A stretch of DNA of 16,963 bases, taken from the NCBI GenBank assembly GCA_018991295.1, contig JAGKSZ010000060.1, positions 1 to 16,963 on the forward strand, in the 5' to 3' direction. Below the pieces are notes generated by a model, which was given only the letters and a program-made list of their open reading frames with translations, was not told where the DNA came from and ran no database searches. Both the position numbers and the translations under genes were made by a program. This DNA is from Porphyrobacter sp. (lineage in GTDB: Bacteria; Pseudomonadota; Alphaproteobacteria; Sphingomonadales; Sphingomonadaceae). Each line of letters starts with the position of its first letter. The stretch's first letter is position 1. Below, piece after piece: positions 8,061-14,345 of the stretch.

Positions 8061-8591
8061 TCAGCCGTTCGGATCAACCGGGTTCGAAATGAACCCGACA
8101 ATCGGATAGCCGGCCAGCTGGATGTTGAAGATCGCACCCGCCACGCACTTCCACGGGGCGTTGATATCGCCGCGGATGTGCACCTGCGGCACCTTCTCCG
8201 GATCCTTCATCAGCTCCTCAGCGCCGCCGGCCCGCTTCACGATCGCATCGAGACGGTCGAAGGCCATCTTCTGCAATTCGTCCGACGTCACCGGGGTGAT
8301 GTTCTGGAAGTAGATGCGGCATTCGCCATTGCGCGATGCGCCCGCGAAGCCCGGTTCCCCGGCGCTGCGGCCCGCATCGTCAGTGGTGCTGACGGTAAGC
8401 AGCAGGTTTTCCACCTTGTCCTTGGACTCGATGGATTCGAACACCGGAATCTCCAGCTTTTCGATCGTCTGGATCGCCACCGGAACCGCGATGAGGAAGA
8501 TGATCAGGAGCACCAGCATCACGTCCACCAACGGCGTGGTGTTGATGTCGGACATTGGGGTATCGACCCCACCTCCCGTAGAAATCGCCAT
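8061..8591 (-). CDS. exbD: ExbD biopolymer transport protein, first copy (longer, two cysteines)
   Basis: A 176-residue ExbD that forms, with ExbB, the inner-membrane proton channel energising TonB. D-I-N-T-T-P-L-V-D-V precedes a single helix (22-40) with the conserved Asp D23. The periplasmic domain is about 30 residues longer than in the other two copies. It carries two cysteines (C91 in N-G-E-C-R-I-Y-F and C149 in P-W-K-C-V-A-G-A) absent from those copies, so a disulfide in the oxidising periplasm is possible. The start at 8591 is preceded by TAGGA. It follows exbB by 130 bp, a gap occupied by a strong stem-loop. Confidence 0.93.
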   Translation of the reverse strand: MAISTGGGVDTPMSDINTTPLVDVMLVLLIIFLIAVPVAIQTIEKLEIPVFESIESKDKVENLLLTVSTTDDAGRSAGEPGFAGASRNGECRIYFQNITPVTSDELQKMAFDRLDAIVKRAGGAEELMKDPEKVPQVHIRGDINAPWKCVAGAIFNIQLAGYPIVGFISNPVDPNG

Positions 8592-8667
8592 TGTGAATTC
8601 CTAGCCTGTCAAAACTTTGACTTGGTTTGCCGGTCCGGCCCTTCGCGCCCGCAGGCGATCAGGCCGG

Positions 8668-8708
8668 TCAGCGGCGGGAGCAACCTTGCCGGTCGCTCCC
8701 GCCCCTGA
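8668..8708 (-). promoter_or_regulatory. Stem-loop in the exbB/exbD gap
   Basis: GGCGGGAGC (8673-8681) and GCTCCCGCC (8695-8703) pair perfectly. The stem continues inward by three pairs after one mismatch and outward by four pairs after one mismatch. No T-run follows on the minus strand, so it is not a classical terminator. It starts 13 bases after the exbB stop and could stabilise the tonB-exbB segment or attenuate exbD expression. Confidence 0.6.
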
Positions 8709-8721
8709 GCGGCAATGACGA

Positions 8722-9483
8722 TCAGGCCTTCGGGGCCGGAGCGGCGGCCGGCTTGGCAGCGGGCTTGGCAGCCGGGGCCGCCACAACCGCGGGCTTCACG
8801 GCACCGTTCGAGTTCATGTAGGCCAGCAGGTCGGTCGAGAAGGTGCTGAGCATGGCCGCGATCTTGCGGTTGCGCGACTGCAGCCAGTTGAACGCGAACA
8901 CCGCAGGCACAGCGACGAGCAGACCGATGGCGGTCATGATCAGCGCTTCACCGACGGGGCCGGCGACCTTGTCGATCGAGGCGTTACCGGCGATGCCGAT
9001 GTTGATCAGCGCGCGGTAGATCCCGATCACGGTGCCGAGCAGACCCACGAACGGCGCGGTCGCACCGACGGTGGCGAGGAACGGCAGGCCGCCAGCGAGC
9101 ACGGCGTTGATCGAATCTTCCGAACGCTGGAGCGAACCGTGCATGTAGTCATGCGATTCGAGCGCGTCGGTCATCTTGCCGTGATCTTCCTGGGCCTTCA
9201 CGGCATCGTCAGCCAGCTGGCGCCACGGGCCATCCTTGTCGAGCTTGGTCGCGCCTTCCTTGAGGCTCGATGCACGCCAAAACTGGTTCTGCACCGCGCC
9301 GTACTGCTTGATCACCTTGTTCTGTTCGAACAGCTTGGTGAACATGATGTAGAACGAGCCGACCGACATGATGATCATGATGGCGAGGATCGACCAGGCA
9401 ACCGGGCCGCCTTCCTTCATGGCTTCAACGAAGCCGAACTTGCTTTCAGGGGCAGCGCCCGCGGCGAGAAGGTAAAGGTTCAT
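8722..9483 (-). CDS. exbB: ExbB/TolQ/MotA family proton channel protein
   Basis: A 253-residue inner-membrane protein, the ring-forming subunit of the ExbB-ExbD motor that energises TonB. Three membrane segments are visible: about 28-48, 127-155 and 177-200. The channel motifs are L-L-G-T-V-I-G-I, whose T151 matches E. coli ExbB T148, and M-T-A-I-G-L-L, whose T184 matches T181. A cytosolic loop of about 75 residues lies between helices 1 and 2. The last 25 residues are a low-complexity Ala/Pro/Lys tail, probably unstructured. AAGGA lies upstream of the ATG. Its place directly after tonB and before exbD argues against TolQ. Stem-loops lie in both flanking gaps. Confidence 0.94.
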   Translation of the reverse strand: MNLYLLAAGAAPESKFGFVEAMKEGGPVAWSILAIMIIMSVGSFYIMFTKLFEQNKVIKQYGAVQNQFWRASSLKEGATKLDKDGPWRQLADDAVKAQEDHGKMTDALESHDYMHGSLQRSEDSINAVLAGGLPFLATVGATAPFVGLLGTVIGIYRALINIGIAGNASIDKVAGPVGEALIMTAIGLLVAVPAVFAFNWLQSRNRKIAAMLSTFSTDLLAYMNSNGAVKPAVVAAPAAKPAAKPAAAPAPKA

Positions 9484-9516
9484 TGCGAAAATCCTTATGA
9501 AAAATAGGGTTCTGAG

Positions 9517-9541
9517 GGGCCGGTGATCCCGACACCGGCCC
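9517..9541 (-). promoter_or_regulatory. Stem-loop in the tonB/exbB gap
   Basis: GGGCCGGTG (9517-9525) and CACCGGCCC (9533-9541) pair perfectly around a seven-base loop. On the minus strand the hairpin begins six bases after the tonB stop. The nearest T-run is about a dozen bases further on, too distant for an efficient terminator, and exbB has no obvious promoter. Partial termination or an RNA-stability element is likely. Confidence 0.6.
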
Positions 9542-9547
9542 TTTGGA

Positions 9548-10231
9548 TCAGTTCAGCTTGTAAGTGATGCGCGTGCCCCACGAGGCGCTGATCGGTTCAC
9601 CGTCATCGTTAAGCGCGGGGTCGAAGCGGCCATAGCGTTCGAGGTCCTTGCAGGCGGCTTCATCGAGGATCGACGATCCGCTCGACGAAGTCACCGAACA
9701 CCCGGTCGCCCGGCCATCGGCAGTCACGGTGACGCGCACGCCCACGGTGCCTTCGATTTCTTCCTGCGCGGCACGGCGAGGATAGTTTTCCTGGATGCGG
9801 GCCGACCAGCTGCGCTGGTTCTTCGGCTGGACACCACGTGCCTTGGACACCCGCGGCGGCTGCGGCGGGCCCGGAGGCGCGCTGGGGGCCGTGCTCGGCT
9901 CACGATAGACCGGCTGCACTGGCGGCGGGTCCTGACGCGTTTCCACCTGCGGAGGAGTGGGCGCGATGTTGAACGGCGGCGGCGGCGCAACCGGCGGCGG
10001 CGGCGACGTCGGCTCCGGCATGTCTTCCGGCGGCGGCGGCGGCTCCTCTTCGGGTGGCGGCGGCTCTTCCTCAACGTTCACGGTGGTCACGCGTTCGACC
10101 ATCTCTTTGACGGCGTCGACCGCGAGAAAAAGGACCATACCCGTCCCCACGGCGCCGACGATCGACAAAGCGATAATCAGCGACACAAGCTTGGGGCCGG
10201 TCAATCCTTGTTGTTGGCTAGCGTAGGACAT
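9548..10231 (-). CDS. tonB: Energy transducer TonB
   Basis: A 227-residue protein that spans the periplasm and couples the ExbB-ExbD motor to outer-membrane TonB-dependent receptors. The start at 10231 (M-S-Y-A-S) was chosen because GGAGAG lies ten bases upstream and the frame then begins just before the single membrane anchor (13-37). A long Pro/Glu-rich spacer (54-128, with runs such as E-E-E-P-P-P-P-P-E-D) is followed by the TonB C-terminal domain (about 139-227). Recognisable parts are E-N-Y-P-R-R-A, G-T-V-G-V-R-V-T-V, G-C-S-V and R-F-D-P-A. C178 and C194 lie in that domain. It heads the operon tonB-exbB-exbD-exbD. No clear Fur box was seen upstream; an 18-bp palindrome lies at 10401-10418. 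Confidence 0.94.
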   Translation of the reverse strand: MSYASQQQGLTGPKLVSLIIALSIVGAVGTGMVLFLAVDAVKEMVERVTTVNVEEEPPPPEEEPPPPPEDMPEPTSPPPPVAPPPPFNIAPTPPQVETRQDPPPVQPVYREPSTAPSAPPGPPQPPRVSKARGVQPKNQRSWSARIQENYPRRAAQEEIEGTVGVRVTVTADGRATGCSVTSSSGSSILDEAACKDLERYGRFDPALNDDGEPISASWGTRITYKLN

Positions 10232-10400
10232 CCAGCGCTTTCTCTCCAAATACTCGCCGATCCGAGGATCGGCACACTCCCCACCCCCCGGCCACATGGG
10301 CCGACAAGCGGATCCCGGTCATTTCGGTCCTCCCACGCCGGATCTGGAGAAACGAACGCGCGCCACGCGCACCGCCCGCACTCTCCCCGGCTGGCACATG

Positions 10401-10418
10401 CGGAACAAGCCTGTTCCG
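10401..10418. promoter_or_regulatory. 18-bp palindrome, candidate operator for tonB
   Basis: CGGAACA and TGTTCCG form perfect 7-base arms around AGCC. The site is just downstream of the candidate tonB -10 element, a typical repressor position. It does not fit the alphaproteobacterial LexA box (GTTC-N7-GTTC) or a classical Fur box, so the regulator is unknown. Confidence 0.4.
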
Positions 10419-10430
10419 AACGCAACCTTA

Positions 10431-10459
10431 ACTGTATGTGCGCGGCGTTGTGTCCCCAA
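10431..10459 (-). promoter_or_regulatory. Weak candidate promoter for the tonB operon
   Basis: On the minus strand TTGGGG (10454-10459) and TACAGT (10431-10436) are 17 bases apart, matching 3 and 4 of 6 consensus positions. It would give a leader of nearly 200 bases. This is a weak match in the right place. Confidence 0.25.
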
Positions 10460-10627
10460 TCCCACGCACTCAGTCATGCGGGCTTTAACGGGCAACCCCT
10501 AGCCGATCAAACGCTTTTGCGGTTCAGCGCCAATTCACTGCGAGTCATGTGCAATTGGCTCTGCTAAAGCGGAGGGGCAAGTGGTGCGCCTGACGGTCGC
10601 ACGGGGGCAAAGGTAAAGGGAAGATTA

Positions 10628-11503
10628 ATGTCTTTTTTCAAGACTCTGGCGGTAGGCGGTGCGGTGCTTGCGGTGGCGGTGACAGGGCCTGCGGAAGGCT
10701 TTGCGCAAACGATGTCATCAAGGACCCCGGCGGCAGCGGCTGTGCCGGATACAGGGCCGACCTATGCCGATCTGGCGACGCTTTCGGATGCGGCTGATCT
10801 GGTTGTCAGGGTGCAGATTCGCAGGGCAACCGCGCTCAAGGCGGACCGTGCGCCGGGCCTGGCGGCCGGATTCGCGCGGCTCTACATGGAGGCCAACACC
10901 CTCGCGCTGATCGCCGGGCGCAGCACTGTGGGCGCGGGCGTGACCTATGTGGTGGACGTGCCGCTTGATGCCAAGGGCAAGCTTCCCAAGTTCAAGAAGC
11001 GCGAATTTCTGCTGTTTGCGCGCCCTGTGCCGGGCCGTCCGGGCGAACTTCAGTTGATCGCGCCGGCCGCCCAGCTCGATTACACCCCGGCGCTCGAAGC
11101 GCGCCTGCGCCCGATCCTCACCGAGCTTTACGGCGCCGATGTCCCGCCGCGCATTACCGGGGTCAGCGATGCGCTGGCGGTGCCGGGCACCTTGACGGGC
11201 GAATCGGAGACGCAGATTTTCCTTGCAACCGAAAACCGCTCGCCGGTGTCGATCACGGTGCTGCGGCGTCCGGGCCAGCGGCCCCAGTGGGGCGTTTCGT
11301 GGGGCGAGATCATCGATTCGGCGGCGCGCCCGCCCGCACCTGAAACCTTGCGCTGGTATCGCCTCGCCTGCGCGCTGCCTGCGCAACTGCCCAGCAATGC
11401 CAACCTTGCCCGCGAGGCCGAGGAGCGGCGGCTGGCAGCGGGCGATTATGCCTTCGTGCGCGAGGCGCTTGGCCCCTGCACGCGGCGCATCACCACGCCC
11501 TAG
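10628..11503 (+). CDS. Secreted protein of unknown function
   Basis: A 291-residue protein I cannot assign to a family. The ATG at 10628 has AGGGAAG upstream and begins a clear signal peptide (M-S-F-F-K then a hydrophobic stretch, likely cut after G-F-A-Q at 27). The mature part starts with an Ala/Pro linker, then a mixed alpha/beta region: L-S-D-A-A-D-L-V-V-R-V-Q at 52-63, V-T-Y-V-V-D-V-P-L-D at 105-114 and K-K-R-E-F-L-L-F-A-R-P-V at 123-134. C248 and C284 near the C-terminus could form a disulfide. Codon use resembles its neighbours. It is divergent from the TonB operon and 75 bp upstream of hom in the same direction, so it could be read with hom, although a stem-loop separates them. Periplasmic location is inferred. 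Confidence 0.75.
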   Translation: MSFFKTLAVGGAVLAVAVTGPAEGFAQTMSSRTPAAAAVPDTGPTYADLATLSDAADLVVRVQIRRATALKADRAPGLAAGFARLYMEANTLALIAGRSTVGAGVTYVVDVPLDAKGKLPKFKKREFLLFARPVPGRPGELQLIAPAAQLDYTPALEARLRPILTELYGADVPPRITGVSDALAVPGTLTGESETQIFLATENRSPVSITVLRRPGQRPQWGVSWGEIIDSAARPPAPETLRWYRLACALPAQLPSNANLAREAEERRLAAGDYAFVREALGPCTRRITTP

Positions 11504-11518
11504 CACGGCGTTTCCACG

Positions 11519-11545
11519 CTTGACCGTGCGCGAGGCACGGTTAAG
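11519..11545 (+). promoter_or_regulatory. Stem-loop/imperfect palindrome upstream of hom
   Basis: CTTGACCGTGC (11519-11529) pairs with GCACGGTTAAG (11535-11545) around a five-base loop, 11 pairs including one G-T wobble. It lies 33 bases before the hom start and 15 bases after the preceding stop. No T-run follows, so an operator or leader hairpin is more likely than a terminator. Confidence 0.4.
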
Positions 11546-11578
11546 CGCCGCTCCTGTCAATCCCAAGGAGCGTCCGCT

Positions 11579-12928
11579 GTGACCGACACCGCCTCTCAAC
11601 CGTTGCGCCCGGCCCCTTCGCGCCCGGCCCCGTTGCGTATCGCCATCGCCGGGCTCGGCACGGTGGGCGTGGGCGTGATTCGCCTGCTCGATACCAACGC
11701 CAGCCTGATCGCGGCGCGCGCAGGACGCCCGATCGAGGTGGTTGCGGTGGCGGCGCGTGACCGGGGCAAGGATCGCGGTGTCGATATCGCCCGCTTTGCG
11801 TGGGAAGACGATATGACCGCGCTGGCCCGGCGCGATGATGTCGATGTGGTGGTGGAACTGGTTGGCGGGTCGGACGGCCCGGCGCTCGCCCTGTCGCGCG
11901 CGGCACTGGGGGCGGGCAAGGGGCTGGTCACCGCCAACAAGGCGATGATCGCGCACCACGGCCTTGAACTGGCGGAAGCGGCCGAGGCGAACAACGCCGC
12001 GCTGAAATTCGAAGCGGCCGTGGCAGGCGGCATCCCGGTGATCAAGGGCCTGCGCGAAGGCACCTCGGCCAACGCGCTCACCAAGGTCTATGGAATCCTC
12101 AACGGCACCTGCAATTACATCCTGTCGGAGATGGAAGCGACCGGCGCCGATTTTGCCGATGTGCTGGCAGAGGCGCAGCGACTGGGCTTTGCCGAGGCTG
12201 ATCCGGCCTTCGACATCGAGGGTACCGACGCCGCGCACAAGCTGGCGATCCTTGCCGCGATCGGGTTCGGCACGCGGGTGGACTTTGCCGGCGTGCGGGT
12301 GACCGGCATCACGCAGGTGCGCGCCGCCGATATTGCGCAGGCCGATGCGCTGGGCTTCGTGATCCGCCTGATCGGTGAGGCCGATGTCGAAGCCGCAGCC
12401 GATGGCCCGCGCCTGCTCCAGCGGGTGCGCCCCTGCCTCGTCGCCAAGGGCCACCCCCTCAGCGCCGTCGATGGCCCGACCAACGCCGTGGTGGCCGAGG
12501 GCAATTTTTCAGGCCGCCTGCTGTTTCAGGGCGCAGGCGCAGGCGATGGCCCCACCGCCAGCGCCGTCGCCGCCGACCTGATCGATATTGCCCGCGACGA
12601 AGTGGGCGCGCCCTTCTCGATCCCCTCAGCGCAGCTCGCCGCGATGCCGCCTGCCGAACCCGGCGACCGCACGGAACGCACCTATATCCGCTTCATGGTC
12701 AAGGACCGGCCCGGCGTGCTGGCCGAACTCACCGCCGCACTGCGCGATGGGGATGTATCGATCGAAAGCTTGATCCAGCAGGGCCGCTCGCAAAGCGGGG
12801 GCGAGGTGATGGTGGCGATGGTCACCCATGAAGGGCCGGAACGCTGCGTGGCCAAGGCGCTGGCGCTGCTCGAAGGATCGGACAGCCTGACGGGCGATCC
12901 GCTGGTCCTGCCGATCCTGCCGCGTTAG
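11579..12928 (+). CDS. hom: Homoserine dehydrogenase
   Basis: Homoserine dehydrogenase (EC 1.1.1.3) reduces aspartate semialdehyde to homoserine with NAD(P)H, the branch step to threonine, methionine and isoleucine. The protein has 449 residues from a GTG start preceded by AAGGAG with eight bases between. The nucleotide-binding loop is G-L-G-T-V-G (25-30), and V-T-A-N-K lies at 117-121. The catalytic part contains G-I-L-N-G-T-C-N-Y-I-L (172-182) and the family signature E-A-D-P-A-F-D-I-E-G-T-D-A-A-H-K (206-221), including the conserved Lys. A C-terminal ACT domain (about 368-443, K-D-R-P-G-V-L-A-E-L) suggests allosteric feedback by threonine. The first 19 residues are an Ala/Pro-rich extension. 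It is convergent with the next gene, three bases apart. Confidence 0.96.
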   Translation: MTDTASQPLRPAPSRPAPLRIAIAGLGTVGVGVIRLLDTNASLIAARAGRPIEVVAVAARDRGKDRGVDIARFAWEDDMTALARRDDVDVVVELVGGSDGPALALSRAALGAGKGLVTANKAMIAHHGLELAEAAEANNAALKFEAAVAGGIPVIKGLREGTSANALTKVYGILNGTCNYILSEMEATGADFADVLAEAQRLGFAEADPAFDIEGTDAAHKLAILAAIGFGTRVDFAGVRVTGITQVRAADIAQADALGFVIRLIGEADVEAAADGPRLLQRVRPCLVAKGHPLSAVDGPTNAVVAEGNFSGRLLFQGAGAGDGPTASAVAADLIDIARDEVGAPFSIPSAQLAAMPPAEPGDRTERTYIRFMVKDRPGVLAELTAALRDGDVSIESLIQQGRSQSGGEVMVAMVTHEGPERCVAKALALLEGSDSLTGDPLVLPILPR

Positions 12929-12931
12929 CGC

Positions 12932-13642
12932 CTATTGCTGCGGCGTCGCTGGCGGCGCCTCGGGCAGCCCCAGTTCCGCTTCCACCCGGCGGCGGGCATC
13001 ATCCGTCAGCGGGGCATCGTCGCCTTCCACCGGGGCAAGGCCCCTTGCCACCCGCTCGGCATCCGATCCGGCGGGCGGGGTCTCGATCGCCTCGACATCG
13101 ATGATCAGCGCCGGGTCCTTGGGGCAGGGCGGGATGAAGCACAGCCCGCTGACAGTCGGCGGGCCGCGAAAAATCCCCGGCCCTGCGACATCGGGGGTGC
13201 TCGGCCCCTGCGTGCGCGCGGCATAGTCCTTCAGCCACGCCTCGCGGCTGCCGCTGTAGAGCTGCGAGGTATCGGCGGGCAGTTCCCGGCACACCACGAT
13301 CTCGCCCTGCACCACGCCGCGTTCGCGCTGGTCGGCACATTCTTTCAGTTCCACCGCATCGGCAGCGGCAGAGGTTGGCTGAGGCGCAAGAATGTCGATC
13401 TGCTGCGGCGGTTCTGCGGTCGGCGCATCAGGGCCCAGATCGATGGGGATGCGCACCTGTTCGGGCGGCCTTGCCGGAGCGGCGCCATCGGGTGTGCGGG
13501 CAGGCGTGCGGGCGCCATCGCGGGGGAATTGCGGCAGGTTGATGGTCGGCGGCGGGGGGACCTGCGGGCCGACCTGCACCTGCGGCTCCATCTGCGCCAG
13601 AACGGCGAGCAGCGGCGCGGCGCCGATGAGAGGGAGGAACAC
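12932..13642 (-). CDS. Secreted proline-rich protein with GEIVVCR motif (paralog 2)
   Basis: A 236-residue exported protein of unknown function. The GTG start at 13642 has GAGGGG upstream and gives a short hydrophobic leader ending L-A-V-L-A-Q (17). The mature N-terminal third is Pro/Gln-rich (P-P-P-P-T-I-N-L-P). Then come E-C-A-D at 101-104 and G-E-I-V-V-C-R at 113-119, with C102 and C118 fifteen residues apart. A second pair, C168 and C173 (L-C-F-I-P-P-C), is specific to this copy. G-S-D-A-E-R-V-A-R-G-L lies at 192-202. It is 11 bases downstream of a paralog of the same architecture and presumably cotranscribed. Sphingomonad genomes encode many small exported proteins with an E-I-V-V-C motif; no function is established to my knowledge. 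Confidence 0.72.
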   Translation of the reverse strand: MFLPLIGAAPLLAVLAQMEPQVQVGPQVPPPPTINLPQFPRDGARTPARTPDGAAPARPPEQVRIPIDLGPDAPTAEPPQQIDILAPQPTSAAADAVELKECADQRERGVVQGEIVVCRELPADTSQLYSGSREAWLKDYAARTQGPSTPDVAGPGIFRGPPTVSGLCFIPPCPKDPALIIDVEAIETPPAGSDAERVARGLAPVEGDDAPLTDDARRRVEAELGLPEAPPATPQQ

Positions 13643-13653
13643 CGGGACGCCCC

Positions 13654-14280
13654 TCAGCCGCCCTTCTTCTTCGGGCGAGGCGGCACGGCGGTCTTGATCC
13701 CGGCCGCCTCGCGCCGAGCCTTTTCCTGTTCCTCCGACAGCTCCTCGTTCTGACCGAGCGGCGGCAGGCCGCGCGCGATCCGATCAGCATCCGATCCCAC
13801 CGGGGCCTTGGGCAGCGCGGCGAAATCGACATTGATCGCCACCGGCGGGGGCTTGCCAAAGCCGATGCCCTTGCCGTTGTCGGCAATGCCGAACATATCC
13901 GGGGCAGGCGGGCGGCCCTTGTTCATGGTTTCCTGCGCGTAACGCTTCTGGGTTTCCTCGCGCGTGCCGGTGAGCCCTGCGCCCTTGTTGCCGACCACGC
14001 GGCACACCACGATCTCGCCATTGATGGCGGCTGCTTCCTCGTCGGCGCGACATTCGCGCAGGTCCGCCGCGCTCGGCTCGTCGCGGGGCACGGTGACCAT
14101 CAGATTGATGCGCGGCGGCACCCCTGCAGCAGGATCGGGTGCGGGCTCGCCTGCGGGCGCAGTCGCCGCGCTGTCATCTTGTGCAGCCAGAGGGGCAGTC
14201 AGAAGCAGCGCCGCTACGGCCAGGCCGATACGAAAACAGGGCAGGACCGGCGTGGCATTGCTCGACAAACCCGTCTCCAT
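13654..14280 (-). CDS. Secreted protein with GEIVVCR motif (paralog 1)
   Basis: A 208-residue exported protein of unknown function. The ATG at 14280 was chosen over the longer frame, which would run into glpX, because it yields a signal peptide: a hydrophobic stretch at 17-33 ending L-A-A-Q at 34. No good Shine-Dalgarno is seen. The mature part is Ala/Pro-rich, then R-E-C-R-A-D at 75-80 and N-G-E-I-V-V-C-R at 87-94 with C77 and C93 fifteen residues apart. T-R-E-E-T-Q-K-R-Y-A lies at 106-115, G-S-D-A-D-R-I-A-R-G-L at 162-172, and the tail is Lys-rich (P-K-K-K-G-G). The same blocks occur in the same order in the next gene, so the pair arose by tandem duplication. Its start is 65 bp from that of divergent glpX, so control regions may overlap. 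Confidence 0.75.
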   Translation of the reverse strand: METGLSSNATPVLPCFRIGLAVAALLLTAPLAAQDDSAATAPAGEPAPDPAAGVPPRINLMVTVPRDEPSAADLRECRADEEAAAINGEIVVCRVVGNKGAGLTGTREETQKRYAQETMNKGRPPAPDMFGIADNGKGIGFGKPPPVAINVDFAALPKAPVGSDADRIARGLPPLGQNEELSEEQEKARREAAGIKTAVPPRPKKKGG

Positions 14281-14345
14281 CCGCTTAAGCGCCCTGTTGA
14301 TAGCTGATTGGGCCGCTACCCAAGCGAAGAAGGGCTGAATTGCAC

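Larger units (their letters stand above)
10232..10627. other. Divergent intergenic region between tonB and a secreted-protein gene
   Basis: This 396-bp stretch has no credible gene. The frames crossing it have no family resemblance and poor starts. It must hold the tonB promoter (minus strand) and probably that of the 10628 gene (plus strand). It contains an 18-bp palindrome (10401-10418), a weak minus-strand promoter candidate (10431-10459), and an inverted repeat GCCAATT/AATTGGC (10529-10535 and 10553-10559, 17-base spacer) that could be an operator for the plus-strand gene. Confidence 0.5.

Noticed and set aside
7617..8708. 363-residue plus-strand open frame across two exbD genes
   Set aside because: It is antisense to conserved exbD copies, is extremely rich in Arg/His/Asp, and crosses two real gene boundaries.
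9957..10226. Gly-rich plus-strand frame with repeated GGG/SSS
   Set aside because: It is the antisense of the proline-rich spacer of TonB.
10208..10567. 119-residue plus-strand frame in the tonB upstream region
   Set aside because: No ribosome site, no family resemblance, and it overlaps the tonB start and control region.
10718..12454. 578-residue minus-strand open frame
   Set aside because: It lies antisense to the secreted-protein gene and hom, is rich in His/Arg/Gly as expected for the complement of GC-rich codons, and has no recognisable motif.
14281..14345. Overlapping divergent promoters between glpX and the secreted paralog
   Set aside because: Promoters must be here, but the best -35/-10 pairs have 15-base spacing or poor matches, so no specific site is called.
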